DNA of 64,000 nucleotides from an uncultured Opitutaceae bacterium (GTDB taxonomy: Bacteria; Verrucomicrobiota; Verrucomicrobiia; Opitutales; Opitutaceae): NCBI GenBank assembly GCA_903916755.1, contig CAIWXW010000201.1:1-64000 (forward strand), given 5' to 3'. Under the pieces are notes generated by a model. The model searched no databases and had not been told where the DNA came from. It saw only the letters and a list, made by a program, of their open reading frames with translations. The position numbers were made by a program, and so were the translations under genes. Positions 1-8,957 of this stretch are shown piece after piece (position 1 is the stretch's first letter; each line of letters opens with the position of its first letter).

Positions 1-1
1 C

Positions 2-955
2 GGCGGCCTCGCCGCCGCGGGCGGCCCGGGCGGCCGGCGCGGCGCGGGCTTCCGCGGCCGCAACCTGCCCCAGGCGCTGACCTGGACCAACGACGCGAAG
101 CATTACCAGTTCTGGAACGACGGGGGCGACGACGGCCGGTTCACGATCACGGAGGTGCGGCCCGGAACCTACACCCTCCATGCCTTCGCCGATGGCGTCC
201 TGGGTGAATTCGCGCGGGCGAACATCACGGTCGTCGCGGGCCAGGACTTGAACCTGGGGCAGCTGGTCTGGAAGCCGGTCCGCTATGGCCAACAGGTCTG
301 GGAAATCGGCTACCCCGACCGCACCGGGGACAAGTTCTTCAAGGGCGATGGCGACAACTACTGGCTCTGGGGCTGGGGCCTGCGCTATCCCCTCCTCTTT
401 CCCAATGACGTGACCTACACGATCGGAAAGAGCGACTATCACCGCGACTGGTTCTTCGAGCAGGTGCCGCATGGCGAATCGCGGGAATGGCTCAACCCCG
501 AGGCAAAGGATCCGGCGAACCAGCGGTTCGGCTGGGTCAAGGCCGGGGCACAGCTGACCACGGCCACCTCCGACCCGTGGCGGGTCTATGGGCGGGGACG
601 GGCGACGACCTGGACCATCAAGTTCAACCTGGACCGGCCCTCCAGCGGAACCGCGGCCCTGCGCCTGGCGCTGGCCGGAGCGGACACCCCCATCCTTTCG
701 GTGGCGGTCAACGGCCGGAGCGTGGGAGACATCCACCCGTTCAGCACCAATGCCCTGCGCTACAACACGAACAAGAGCGTGTGGCAGGAGCAGACCCTGA
801 AGTTCGACGCCGCCCAATTGAAGGCGGGCGAGAACACCCTGCAGCTCACCGTCCCGGCGGGGGAGCTTACCAGCGGCGTGGTCTATGACTATCTGCGGCT
901 CGAGCTCGACGACGGGGCCACGTGGGTCCCGGCCCCGCCGCCGGCCAAGACCTGA
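2..955 (+). CDS. Rhamnogalacturonan lyase, PL4 family (C-terminal part)
   Basis: The reading frame is open to the left edge, so only about 317 C-terminal residues are seen and the true start lies outside the window. The segment RPGTYTLHAFADGVLGEF matches the fibronectin-like domain II of PL4 enzymes, and the part from WEIGYPDRT to the end matches the carbohydrate-binding-like domain III, with its YDYLRLEL ending. PL4 lyases cleave the rhamnose-galacturonate backbone of rhamnogalacturonan I by beta-elimination. The catalytic domain I is not visible. The neighbouring GH28, GH106 and GH43-like genes support a role in pectin breakdown. It is convergent with the GH28 gene. Confidence 0.85.
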   Translation, partial: GGLAAAGGPGGRRGAGFRGRNLPQALTWTNDAKHYQFWNDGGDDGRFTITEVRPGTYTLHAFADGVLGEFARANITVVAGQDLNLGQLVWKPVRYGQQVWEIGYPDRTGDKFFKGDGDNYWLWGWGLRYPLLFPNDVTYTIGKSDYHRDWFFEQVPHGESREWLNPEAKDPANQRFGWVKAGAQLTTATSDPWRVYGRGRATTWTIKFNLDRPSSGTAALRLALAGADTPILSVAVNGRSVGDIHPFSTNALRYNTNKSVWQEQTLKFDAAQLKAGENTLQLTVPAGELTSGVVYDYLRLELDDGATWVPAPPPAKT

Positions 956-967
956 GCAGAACAACGA

Positions 968-988
968 ACCGGGCCCCAGCGGCCCGGT
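968..988. terminator. Hairpin between convergent genes, possible terminator
   Basis: A perfect 8-bp inverted repeat (ACCGGGCC / GGCCCGGT) with a 5-base loop lies between the convergent PL4 and GH28 genes. There is no clear T-run on either side, so intrinsic termination is only a possibility. Confidence 0.4.
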
Positions 989-1040
989 CCTCCATCGTCC
1001 GGTCGCACACGGCGGGGGAAACCCTAGCCGATCCGTCGCA

Positions 1041-2357
1041 TCAGGGCGTCGCCGCCGGCACCGCGTAGGCCATCCCATTCACCTTCACATTGGTGAAGAC
1101 GAGGTTTTCCGTGGCGCCAACGATCAACTGCGGGTCCGCGAGCTTCACGTCAAAATTTTCGAGCGTGATGTCGCTGATCGTATCGCCCGGGTTGCCGCGA
1201 ATGCCACCGAACGAACGGAACGAGCCCGTCACGTTGCGGATCGTAAGGTGACTGATCCGCTGCGTCGGCGGCGCGTGGCCCTGGAGATCGAAGAACTGCC
1301 GCCAGGGCGCGATCTGGATCAGCCGGCCCGCTCCGCCGGAGAGCTGAATCCCGTCGATCGTGATGTCCTCGTAGTTCTGGGGGGTGTCGGGGCGAAGCTT
1401 GAGGCAGACGAGGTTGGTCCGCCCGGTGATCCGGCAGTTGCGCACGGTGACATGCCGGATGAGGGTCGCCTCGCTGCCGCAGGTCAGCATCCCGTTGCCG
1501 TCGCCGAACTCGCAGTCCTCGATCAGGATGTTCTCGTCCGGCGGGCTGTCCGTGTCGCGGTCGGCCAGCGGGCCCTTGCTGCCCTTGAGCGCGATGTTGT
1601 CGTCGTTCACCTCGATGCGGCAGTGCCGGATCGTCACATCCTGGCAGCTGTCGACGTCCATGCCGTCCGTGCTCGGTCCAAGAATGGGGCCCTTGGTGGG
1701 GGCCGTGATGGTCAGCCCTTCCGCCACCACATCATGGCAGCGGTAGAGGTGCAGGTTCCAGAAGCCGGAATTCTGGAGGGTGATGCCGCTGATCCGCACG
1801 TCGTGCGAGCGGTCGATGAACACCAGCCGCGGGCGCTCGACCTCCAGGTTGGTGCACTGGGGATTCTCATGCCGGCGCTGCCAGAAGGCGGCCCAGAACA
1901 TGATGCCATTGCCGTCGAGCTTGCCCTTGCCGCCGATCCGCACGCGGTCCATGTGCTGGGCGTTGACCAGCGCCATCCGCCACGGCTCGAAGTGGCCCTC
2001 GATGCGCGTCGTCAGCTTGGGATAGTCCGCGATATTGTTGGAGCCCAGGAGCACGGCGCCCTCGTCAAGGTAGAGGTCCACGCCGTTCTTGAGGAAGATC
2101 GAGCCGCTGCGGAAGGTCCCGCGCGGAATCTCGACCACGCCGCCGCCGGCCGCGGCGGCGTGGTCGATCGTCTGCTGGATGGCCGCGGAATTGAGCACCT
2201 TGCCCCCGGCCACCGCGCCAAAGTCGGTGATGAGAAAATGCTTCCCCTCCGGCAGGCGGGGCTGGGCGGACGCCTGGCCGAGGGCGACGCGGGATCCCGC
2301 GCACAGCACGAGGGCCAGAGCAAGGGCGAAGGAGGGGCGGAGACGAGACAAGGTCAT
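1041..2357 (-). CDS. Glycoside hydrolase family 28 protein (polygalacturonase-like), secreted
   Basis: The protein has 438 residues and starts with a clear signal peptide (about residues 1-30, ALALALVLCAG core, cut near GQA). After it come the DFGAV segment typical of right-handed beta-helix GH28 enzymes and many parallel-helix repeats. STDGMDVDSC and EVNDDNIALKGS correspond to the GH28 NTDG and DD catalytic strands, and DGNGMLTCGSEA replaces the usual GHG segment. GH28 enzymes hydrolyse galacturonan or rhamnogalacturonan linkages. It is probably periplasmic or exported and works with the adjacent PL4 and GH106 products. The exact substrate cannot be read from sequence. Confidence 0.88.
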   Translation of the reverse strand: MTLSRLRPSFALALALVLCAGSRVALGQASAQPRLPEGKHFLITDFGAVAGGKVLNSAAIQQTIDHAAAAGGGVVEIPRGTFRSGSIFLKNGVDLYLDEGAVLLGSNNIADYPKLTTRIEGHFEPWRMALVNAQHMDRVRIGGKGKLDGNGIMFWAAFWQRRHENPQCTNLEVERPRLVFIDRSHDVRISGITLQNSGFWNLHLYRCHDVVAEGLTITAPTKGPILGPSTDGMDVDSCQDVTIRHCRIEVNDDNIALKGSKGPLADRDTDSPPDENILIEDCEFGDGNGMLTCGSEATLIRHVTVRNCRITGRTNLVCLKLRPDTPQNYEDITIDGIQLSGGAGRLIQIAPWRQFFDLQGHAPPTQRISHLTIRNVTGSFRSFGGIRGNPGDTISDITLENFDVKLADPQLIVGATENLVFTNVKVNGMAYAVPAATP

Positions 2358-2453
2358 AGGGCGGAAGGGTCGAACCGGAAGGGGACCTGATCCATAGCTA
2401 ACCCGTCCCGGTAATCGAGTTAAAGGCGCATGCCGTCGAACAGTCCGCCCGGC

Positions 2454-2897
2454 CTAAAAGACCGGTGTCGGCTCCCGGCCCTCATCCGCATCGTGCAGAT
2501 CGACATAGGTGCGGAGGTCATCGCGCCCCGCAAAGCCGTCGCGCGCCTTGTTCTGCTCGAGGCCCGCGCTGCCGCTGTCCCGCCAGCCCCTTTTCAGCAG
2601 GAAGAGGTTCCACACCAGGATCTGCTCCTCATTGGGGGCTTTCCGCCCGCGAAAGACCTCGTCGAAAACGGCCTCGGCGGAGCCGCCGCGGAGCGTGCAG
2701 GCCTTCACCTGCTCGTAGTCGATTTCCCAGTGGCGGCAGAACCGGGCGTCAAAGCTGGTGGGATCCTCCACCACGCCGAGATGGTAGCCCGGGGGGAGGA
2801 CCCCCTTCGCCTGCAATCGGATCTTGTCCACCATCCGCGCGAAATAAACGAGGCCGCGTGTCCTGACGTGATCACTGACCGGAGTTTGGCGGTTCAT
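2454..2897 (-). CDS. DUF5069 domain-containing protein
   Basis: This is a 147-residue soluble protein. The segment RTRGLVYFARMVDKIRLQA followed by HLGVVEDPTSFDARFC fits DUF5069, a small uncharacterised family common in Verrucomicrobiota and Planctomycetota. No signal peptide or membrane segment is visible. It lies downstream of the MFS transporter gene on the same strand, 41 bases away, so they may be cotranscribed. Its function is unknown. Confidence 0.72.
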   Translation of the reverse strand: MNRQTPVSDHVRTRGLVYFARMVDKIRLQAKGVLPPGYHLGVVEDPTSFDARFCRHWEIDYEQVKACTLRGGSAEAVFDEVFRGRKAPNEEQILVWNLFLLKRGWRDSGSAGLEQNKARDGFAGRDDLRTYVDLHDADEGREPTPVF

Positions 2898-2938
2898 GGG
2901 GGAAAGCTAGGGGGCAGCCACCGCCGCGACAACGGATT

Positions 2939-4165
2939 TCAGGCCGCCACCGGAGCCGGCCGCGCCACATGGCGGTGCCATTGCCGCGAAAGCACCAGGT
3001 GCACGACGATGGCCAGGGCGCAGCTGCCCAGGCAAAGCAGCACGACCCCCGTCCAGCCGTCGCGGGCGAACGCCCAGCTGGCGACAAACGAGCCGAGGGC
3101 AAAGCATCCAAATAGGCCGCCGACGTACACCGCGTTGATCCGGCTCCGCGCGCTCGGCTCGAGCGAATAGATCAGCGTCTGGTGGGAGACCATCGCCACC
3201 TGCACGCCGAGATCGAAGAGCGCCGCCGCGACCGCCACCCCCACCAGCGAGTCCGGCCACACCAGCATCGAGGCAAAGGACCCGGCGACCAGCGCGATGC
3301 CCGCCCGGATGTTGAAGAGGGGACCGTGGCGGTCGGCCAGGCGGCCCGCGATCGGGGCCATCGCCGCGCCGGCGAAACCCGCCAGGGCAAACGACCCGAT
3401 CGCGGCCGGGCTCAGGTGAAAACGGGGCTGCCCCAGGTAAAAGGAGAGCATCGACCAAAAAGCGCTGAAGGTGAGCCCGATCAGGCCCTGGCCCACCGTG
3501 CTGAGGATGAGAAGCGGCTGATCGACGATGAGGCGTCCCATCGACCGCATAAGCGCGGGATAGGTGGCGGCATGGGACTGCGGCAGCGCGGGCACCCGCC
3601 GCGCGACCAGGAACGCGATCACGAGCGCGAGGCCCCCGGCGGCGAAGAACGGCGCCCGCCACCCCGCCGCCTGGGCCACGATCCCGCTGAAGACCCGCGA
3701 TCCCAGGATGCCCAGGAGCAGCCCGCTCATCACGATCCCGATCGCCCGCCCCCGCCGTTCCGGCGGGCTGAGCTCGGCGGCCAGCGGCAGGAAGTCCTGG
3801 GCCGCGGTCGCACACAGGCCGATCGCCAGGCTGCCGGCGATCATTTCGGCGACGTTGGTCGACAAGCCCGTCAGGACCAGCGCCGCGCAGACCAGGAAAA
3901 GCTTGGCCAGGATCAGCCGCTTCTTGGCGATGATGTCGCCGAGCGGCACCAGGAAGACGATCCCACTGGCATAGCCGATCTGCGTCACGGTCGTGACGAC
4001 ACCCATTTGCCGGATCGATGCGTGCAGCACCCCACCCAGGAGGTTGAGGATCGGCTGGCTGAGATAGATCGAGGACACGCTCACGGCCGTCCCGAAAGCC
4101 AGCAACCGCAGGAGCGCGTTTTCGGCGCGCGGAGCGGCGGTCATCGGAGGGGACGAAGGCGACAT
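2939..4165 (-). CDS. Major facilitator superfamily transporter
   Basis: The protein has 408 residues from the ATG at 4165 (MSPSSPP); a second ATG at 4144 (MTAAPRA) is equally possible. A longer frame to 4273 would run into the divergent GH43-like gene, so it is not preferred. About twelve hydrophobic segments are visible. The loop GDIIAKKRLILAK between TM2 and TM3 and the loop GRLADRHG later are the two MFS signature loops. The substrate is unknown; drug or sugar-derivative export are both plausible. It is divergent from the GH43-like gene, with a short shared promoter region of about 95 bases. Confidence 0.85.
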   Translation of the reverse strand: MSPSSPPMTAAPRAENALLRLLAFGTAVSVSSIYLSQPILNLLGGVLHASIRQMGVVTTVTQIGYASGIVFLVPLGDIIAKKRLILAKLFLVCAALVLTGLSTNVAEMIAGSLAIGLCATAAQDFLPLAAELSPPERRGRAIGIVMSGLLLGILGSRVFSGIVAQAAGWRAPFFAAGGLALVIAFLVARRVPALPQSHAATYPALMRSMGRLIVDQPLLILSTVGQGLIGLTFSAFWSMLSFYLGQPRFHLSPAAIGSFALAGFAGAAMAPIAGRLADRHGPLFNIRAGIALVAGSFASMLVWPDSLVGVAVAAALFDLGVQVAMVSHQTLIYSLEPSARSRINAVYVGGLFGCFALGSFVASWAFARDGWTGVVLLCLGSCALAIVVHLVLSRQWHRHVARPAPVAA

Positions 4166-4260
4166 GAGGAAGGGAGGTTGTTTTTCAGCCGAATATTGGC
4201 GAAACCATTCTGGGTCGTCCGCCTCGAATCCCCCCTGCCCCCGTTCGCACCCGTCCCCCC

Positions 4261-5331
4261 ATGAAATCCGCACCCTGGCTGATCTGTCTCCTCGCGCTGC
4301 TGGCCGCAGGCGGACCCGCCGCCCCGGCCGCGCCCGCGGCGGATCCCGCTTCGCACGTGGCCGCCAAGCCGCTTTTCCGGGATCCCGTGTACGACGGGGC
4401 GGCGGATCCGACGGTCATCTACCGCGCCGCCGACCGGAAATGGTACATGTTCTACACGGTGCGCCGGGCGAACGTTCCCGGGTTGAACGGCGTGGGCTGG
4501 GTGCACGGCACGCCGATCGGCATCGCCACCTCGGCCGACGGCGGCGCCTCGTGGCAATACGCGGGGCGGGCCAGGATCAACTATCCCGGCGCCGTCGCCG
4601 ACGCCACCTGGTGGGCGCCCGCGGTGGTGTTTCACCGCGGGATCTATCACATGTTCCTGACCTACGTGCCCGGCACGTTCAGCGACGGGTGGGCGCATCC
4701 CCGCGACATCATCCACCTGACCAGCCAGGATCTCCTGGCCTGGGACTACCAGTCCACCCTGCCCCTCTCCTCGCACAAGGTCATCGATCCTGGCCTCCTG
4801 CACCTGCCCGACGGCACCTGGCGCCTGTGGTACAAGGACGAGGCGAACGGTTCGTCGACCCATGTCGCCAACAGCCCCGACCTCGAACATTGGACCGATG
4901 GCGGCCGGGTCCCCGGTCTCTCCGACGCCAGTGGGGAGGCGCCGCTGCCCTTCCATTGGAAGGGCCACGACTGGTTCCTGCGCGACATCACCGGGGGATC
5001 CCACGGGCTCGCCCTCTATCGCTCCGAGGACACGGTGCATTGGCAGCGCGTCGGCACGCTGCTGCAGAAGCCCGGCACCGGCCGGGACGACCGGGTCATC
5101 GGCCACCATCCCGACATCATCATCTCGGAGGATCGTGCTTACATCTTCTACTTCACGCATCCCGGACAGGCGGGCGGATCCGACGGCGACGATCGCCGGC
5201 GCAGTTCCATCCAGGTGGGCGAACTCCAGTACGATCGCGCCGCGCAGACCCTGACCATCGACCGCGACGCCCCGACCGTGATCCAGCTCCAGCCCCCGGC
5301 CGACCCCGAGACCGAGTCGAAGATCAACTGA
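4261..5331 (+). CDS. Secreted GH43/GH32/GH117-type five-bladed beta-propeller glycosidase
   Basis: The protein has 356 residues with a signal peptide (LICLLALLAAGGPA). Propeller blades are visible as repeated D-P/W-Y-F strands: DGAADPTVIYR then WYMFYT, WWAPAVVFHRGIYHMFLTY, KVIDPGLLHLPDGTWRLWYKD, and a final HHPDIIISEDRAYIFYF. The aspartates in ADPT and IDPG match the general base and pKa-modulating aspartates of clan GH-F and GH-J enzymes. It likely releases arabinose, xylose or a similar side-chain sugar from pectic polymers. Family number and substrate are uncertain. Its 3' end faces the GH106 gene with a 23-base gap. Confidence 0.75.
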   Translation: MKSAPWLICLLALLAAGGPAAPAAPAADPASHVAAKPLFRDPVYDGAADPTVIYRAADRKWYMFYTVRRANVPGLNGVGWVHGTPIGIATSADGGASWQYAGRARINYPGAVADATWWAPAVVFHRGIYHMFLTYVPGTFSDGWAHPRDIIHLTSQDLLAWDYQSTLPLSSHKVIDPGLLHLPDGTWRLWYKDEANGSSTHVANSPDLEHWTDGGRVPGLSDASGEAPLPFHWKGHDWFLRDITGGSHGLALYRSEDTVHWQRVGTLLQKPGTGRDDRVIGHHPDIIISEDRAYIFYFTHPGQAGGSDGDDRRRSSIQVGELQYDRAAQTLTIDRDAPTVIQLQPPADPETESKIN

Positions 5332-5354
5332 TCGGGGCGAGCGGAGACCCGGAT

Positions 5355-8300
5355 TCAGCGCCTGGTCTCGGAGACGAGGGTGACCGGGCCCAACAGGCCG
5401 GAGTCGGCGAGCGGCACCGGCCGGGGACTGAAAGCGCGCACCGGCTCGGAGGTCAGCACCCGCCTTTCGGGCGGCTCCGATTTGTCGCCAATCTGCCGGT
5501 TGGTCCATTCGTTGGTCACCGCGACCACGAGGTCGTTCGCGCCCGGATGAAGCACGTCGGTCACGTCGACCCGATAAGGCGCCTTCCAGAGCAGATCGAG
5601 GACGCGCCCGTTCAGCGTGACCTGGACCACGTCCCGCGCAACGCCGAGATCGAGGATGATCCGGCCGCCGCGCCCGGCCAAATCCGCCGGCGCCTCGAGC
5701 GTCTTCGTGTAGGTGGCGGTGCCGGAGAAATACTTCACCCCGGGATCCGGGTTCGCGATCCACGATTGCAGCGCCGGCAAGGTGAGGTGCGCCGGCGCGC
5801 CCCAGCGCGGGGGAAAGCTGACGTCCCAGGGTCCCTCGACCGTGGCCAGCACCGTATCCTCGGTCCGCGGCACGACGCGCACCGGCGCGGATGACGGATG
5901 ACGGAAGACGACAAAGACCGCCTCGCGCTCCGCCAGCTGAAGGGGGACCACAGTCTGGCCGGCGGCGCTGGCGTAACCCGCCGGCTCGATGGCGCCGGTG
6001 TCGGGATGCCACAGTTCCGCCTCGCGGCCGGCGACCCGGAAACGGGCCTCAAGGTCCTGGGCCCGGTCGCTGCGGTTCGCGACGAAGTAGATCTCGGCGT
6101 CCGCGGTCCGGCGGTGGATCCAGGCATAATCCGAATCGAGCGCGCGGCTGGCCTCGAAATCCCGCGGCACGCCGGCCGCCTGGAGGACATCCGTGAGCGG
6201 CAGGCCCCAGAAGACCAGGCCCTTCCCGTAGTAACGCTTGGTGCGCATCACGCCGTCGAGGTCGCCCCAGATGTCATTGGCCAGCGCCCGCACCTCGTCG
6301 TCCGCGGCGGGATAGCCCGTCAGGCTCGGCGACTGCCCCGGCCGCGGGCCCACGACCGTCACGCCGCCGGCCACCAGTTCGCGGATCTTGCGGAGGACGG
6401 GCGGCGTCATCCGGTCCAGCGGCGGCAGCACCAGGACGCGGTAGCTCATCCCGTCCGGGAGCAGCAGCCGGCCGTCCGCACTCACGCTCATCCGGTGGAG
6501 GAGGATGTCGGCGTTGATGCAGTCGTAGTCGTAGCCTTCGGGCGGCGTGGGCTGGAGGCCGGCGCCCCAGAAGGGCTGGCTCGAGGGGATGCCCTCGGGT
6601 AGAAGATAGGCGAGGTCCGCCACGAAAAGCCCCTGCTGCAGCAGGTAGGAATTGCGGGCGAGGTAGGTCATATAGGGCTTTGCCTGCTCCGCCCAGGTGA
6701 TGTTCCGGTTGATGTGCGTGCCGACCATCGTGTTGCCGGGCTTGGTATCCAGCGGTTGCTCCGCGGACGTGTGGAAAATGAAGCGATTCACCCCCTGGGC
6801 GAACCAGTAGTCGCCGATCTTCTTCAGGGTGTACGGTGCCTCGTAGCCCCCGCCGGTGAACGATTCGGTGCCGACCAGCTTTTTGCCGTAGGCGTGCGCA
6901 GCCGAGGCCGCGCCCCGCACGTCGACATAATACTGCAGCTCCGGGTGCAGCGCATGGACCCAGAACTCGCCCATCGGGATCTCCACCTTGCTCTTGTTGA
7001 GCAGCGTGTCCTCCATGATGTCCATCGAGACGCCGGAGGCCTCGGCGTAGAGGCCAATCCCGCGCTGGCGGAGGAGCTCCGCCATCGTGCCGTAGTGATT
7101 TTCGGCGAACATGTCGGCCAGGGTCCGGCGGAAGTCCCAGAGAAACCGGTCGCTGAGGTCCGCGTTGCCGACGATCCGGCCGGCCAGCACCGGCAGATAG
7201 GGCACCGGGTCATAGCCCCGCCGCCGGTGAAATTCGGCGATCATCTCATCGGTCCAATTCTGGTTCTCCGCTTCCCAGCTGTCCATGGTCATGTACCGCA
7301 AGCTCTTGCCAAAGAGCGGTCCAAGCTGCCGGGCGATCGGGTCCACATAGCCGTGGAAGTAGCTTTCGACGTCCTTGCGGCTCAGCTTGTCGACCTCATA
7401 CCCGGAACCGGTCGGGGGGGCGGGCCGGTTCTTGGCCCCGGTGAGCGAATACCCCATCCGCAGGATGGTCCAGTTTCCGGCCGGCACGGCCCAGTCGAGG
7501 CTGCCATCCGGCGCCATCCTGGCCGTCAGGTCGATCACGTCCGCGGCGGCGATCGCGGACGCGGCCGGGACCGCCGGGGTCCGGGACGACTCGTACTCAT
7601 AGAGAAAGTTAAAGCCCGCCTTTTCCTGCCAGTGGTTCACCCGCGCGCCCGTGTGGACGATGAACTCAGCCAGCGCGTACTGCGCTGCCGGCAGCGTGCG
7701 GTCCTGGCTCATCACCACGGCGGGCGTCGCCGCGGCCCGGGTCATCTCGATCCGGAAAAACCGCGCGGTCGTCAGCGGAAAGGCATAGGTGCGGATGGTG
7801 GCGGCGCGGTACATGACCGGTCCGGGCAGCTCGACCAGGGTCCGGAAGGCCACGCCGTCGTCGCTCACGGCGATCCGCCCGACGGGCACGCCCCGGCCGG
7901 GCGCCACCAGTGTGATGGCCCGGGCCGCGACCGGCTGGTCGAATTCGTACTGCACCCAGGCGGCGCCGCCGCCGGCCGGCGCGGGCACGTCCAGGGACGT
8001 GTTTAGATTGCCGTCCATGAGGACGGCGCCATCGATCGGACCGGCGTCGGAGGTGACCCGGGGATGCAGCTCGGCCATGGTCTTCTCCTCCGCCGGCGTG
8101 CGGTAGGCCACCACCGCGCTGTCACCATAGTAAGTGGGATCGGGCGCCCCGCCCAGGAGGGCGCGGCCGCCGGCCGCCAGGTTGCCGAAGGGTCCGTTGC
8201 TCGAGGGCGGCTGGGCCAGCCTGCCGTGGAAGTCCTGCGGGCCGCTCAGGGCTGTCTCGCTCCAGACCAGCTTCTTCATCGCCTGCGCGGGCTTGACCCA

Positions 8301-8711
8301 GGGGCCGCCCGTCTCGCTCCAGCCGGCCGAGCTGAAGATCGACATCTCAAGCCCCAGGCGGTCGGCCTCCGCGGCGGCATAGCGGACCGCATCGAACCAT
8401 TCCGGATGGCCGAAGAGGATCTTGGGCTCAACGGACTGGCCGCCGCCCGAGCCGACGTCCGACAGCTGCATGCCGCCGATCCCCACCCGCTTCATCCATT
8501 CGAGGTCCTTGTGGATGCCTTCCTTGGTGACATTGCCGTTGGTCCAGTGCCACCAGGTGCGCGGCTTGGCGGAATCCGGGGGGGTCTGGAACCCCTGCGC
8601 CAGGGCGTCCAGGGCCGGCTGGGCGGAGGCGGAGGACGGGGCCAGCGGCGAGGCCAGGAGGGCCAGGGCGAGCGCCGGGCGCAGGCGATTCAGGGCGAGG
8701 TCCATATTCAT
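5355..8711 (-). CDS. Alpha-L-rhamnosidase-like protein, GH106 family
   Basis: This large 1118-residue secreted protein has a signal peptide of about 30 residues (ALALALLASPLAPSSASA). The start of the mature region, PRTWWHWTNGNVTKEGIHKDLEWMK then VGIGGMQLSDVG, is diagnostic of the GH106 TIM-barrel. A discoidin-like insert is suggested around residues 230-330. The C-terminus (ALQSWIANPDPGVKYFSGTA and beyond) is a galactose-binding jelly roll. GH106 enzymes remove rhamnose from rhamnogalacturonan oligosaccharides, which fits the neighbouring PL4 and GH28 genes. The start is ambiguous: ATG at 8711 or 8705. The pair is split from the rest of the pectin genes by recQ. Confidence 0.88.
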   Translation of the reverse strand: MNMDLALNRLRPALALALLASPLAPSSASAQPALDALAQGFQTPPDSAKPRTWWHWTNGNVTKEGIHKDLEWMKRVGIGGMQLSDVGSGGGQSVEPKILFGHPEWFDAVRYAAAEADRLGLEMSIFSSAGWSETGGPWVKPAQAMKKLVWSETALSGPQDFHGRLAQPPSSNGPFGNLAAGGRALLGGAPDPTYYGDSAVVAYRTPAEEKTMAELHPRVTSDAGPIDGAVLMDGNLNTSLDVPAPAGGGAAWVQYEFDQPVAARAITLVAPGRGVPVGRIAVSDDGVAFRTLVELPGPVMYRAATIRTYAFPLTTARFFRIEMTRAAATPAVVMSQDRTLPAAQYALAEFIVHTGARVNHWQEKAGFNFLYEYESSRTPAVPAASAIAAADVIDLTARMAPDGSLDWAVPAGNWTILRMGYSLTGAKNRPAPPTGSGYEVDKLSRKDVESYFHGYVDPIARQLGPLFGKSLRYMTMDSWEAENQNWTDEMIAEFHRRRGYDPVPYLPVLAGRIVGNADLSDRFLWDFRRTLADMFAENHYGTMAELLRQRGIGLYAEASGVSMDIMEDTLLNKSKVEIPMGEFWVHALHPELQYYVDVRGAASAAHAYGKKLVGTESFTGGGYEAPYTLKKIGDYWFAQGVNRFIFHTSAEQPLDTKPGNTMVGTHINRNITWAEQAKPYMTYLARNSYLLQQGLFVADLAYLLPEGIPSSQPFWGAGLQPTPPEGYDYDCINADILLHRMSVSADGRLLLPDGMSYRVLVLPPLDRMTPPVLRKIRELVAGGVTVVGPRPGQSPSLTGYPAADDEVRALANDIWGDLDGVMRTKRYYGKGLVFWGLPLTDVLQAAGVPRDFEASRALDSDYAWIHRRTADAEIYFVANRSDRAQDLEARFRVAGREAELWHPDTGAIEPAGYASAAGQTVVPLQLAEREAVFVVFRHPSSAPVRVVPRTEDTVLATVEGPWDVSFPPRWGAPAHLTLPALQSWIANPDPGVKYFSGTATYTKTLEAPADLAGRGGRIILDLGVARDVVQVTLNGRVLDLLWKAPYRVDVTDVLHPGANDLVVAVTNEWTNRQIGDKSEPPERRVLTSEPVRAFSPRPVPLADSGLLGPVTLVSETRR

Positions 8712-8957
8712 GCGGGGTGGGCGGGGATGACGCGCGGAAGGCGGTCAGAAGCGGCAGGGATCGGGCAGGGGTGTTATGCGATCGGCAGAACAAAATGGGC
8801 AGAAAAAACGCGGGGAAGATGTGGAAATCTTTGTGGATTGGGGGCCGGAACCTCCCCGGCTCCCCGTTCGCTGGCGTGTCCAGGAAGGATTCCCAGGCCA
8901 CGCAGAATCCCCGATTTTTTTCGTGCCGTCCGCGGGCGCTTGCCATCATAGAAGAGG

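Noticed and set aside
885-2390. A 501-codon plus-strand frame across the GH28 gene
   Set aside because: It overlaps GH28 completely and has no signal peptide or recognisable domain.
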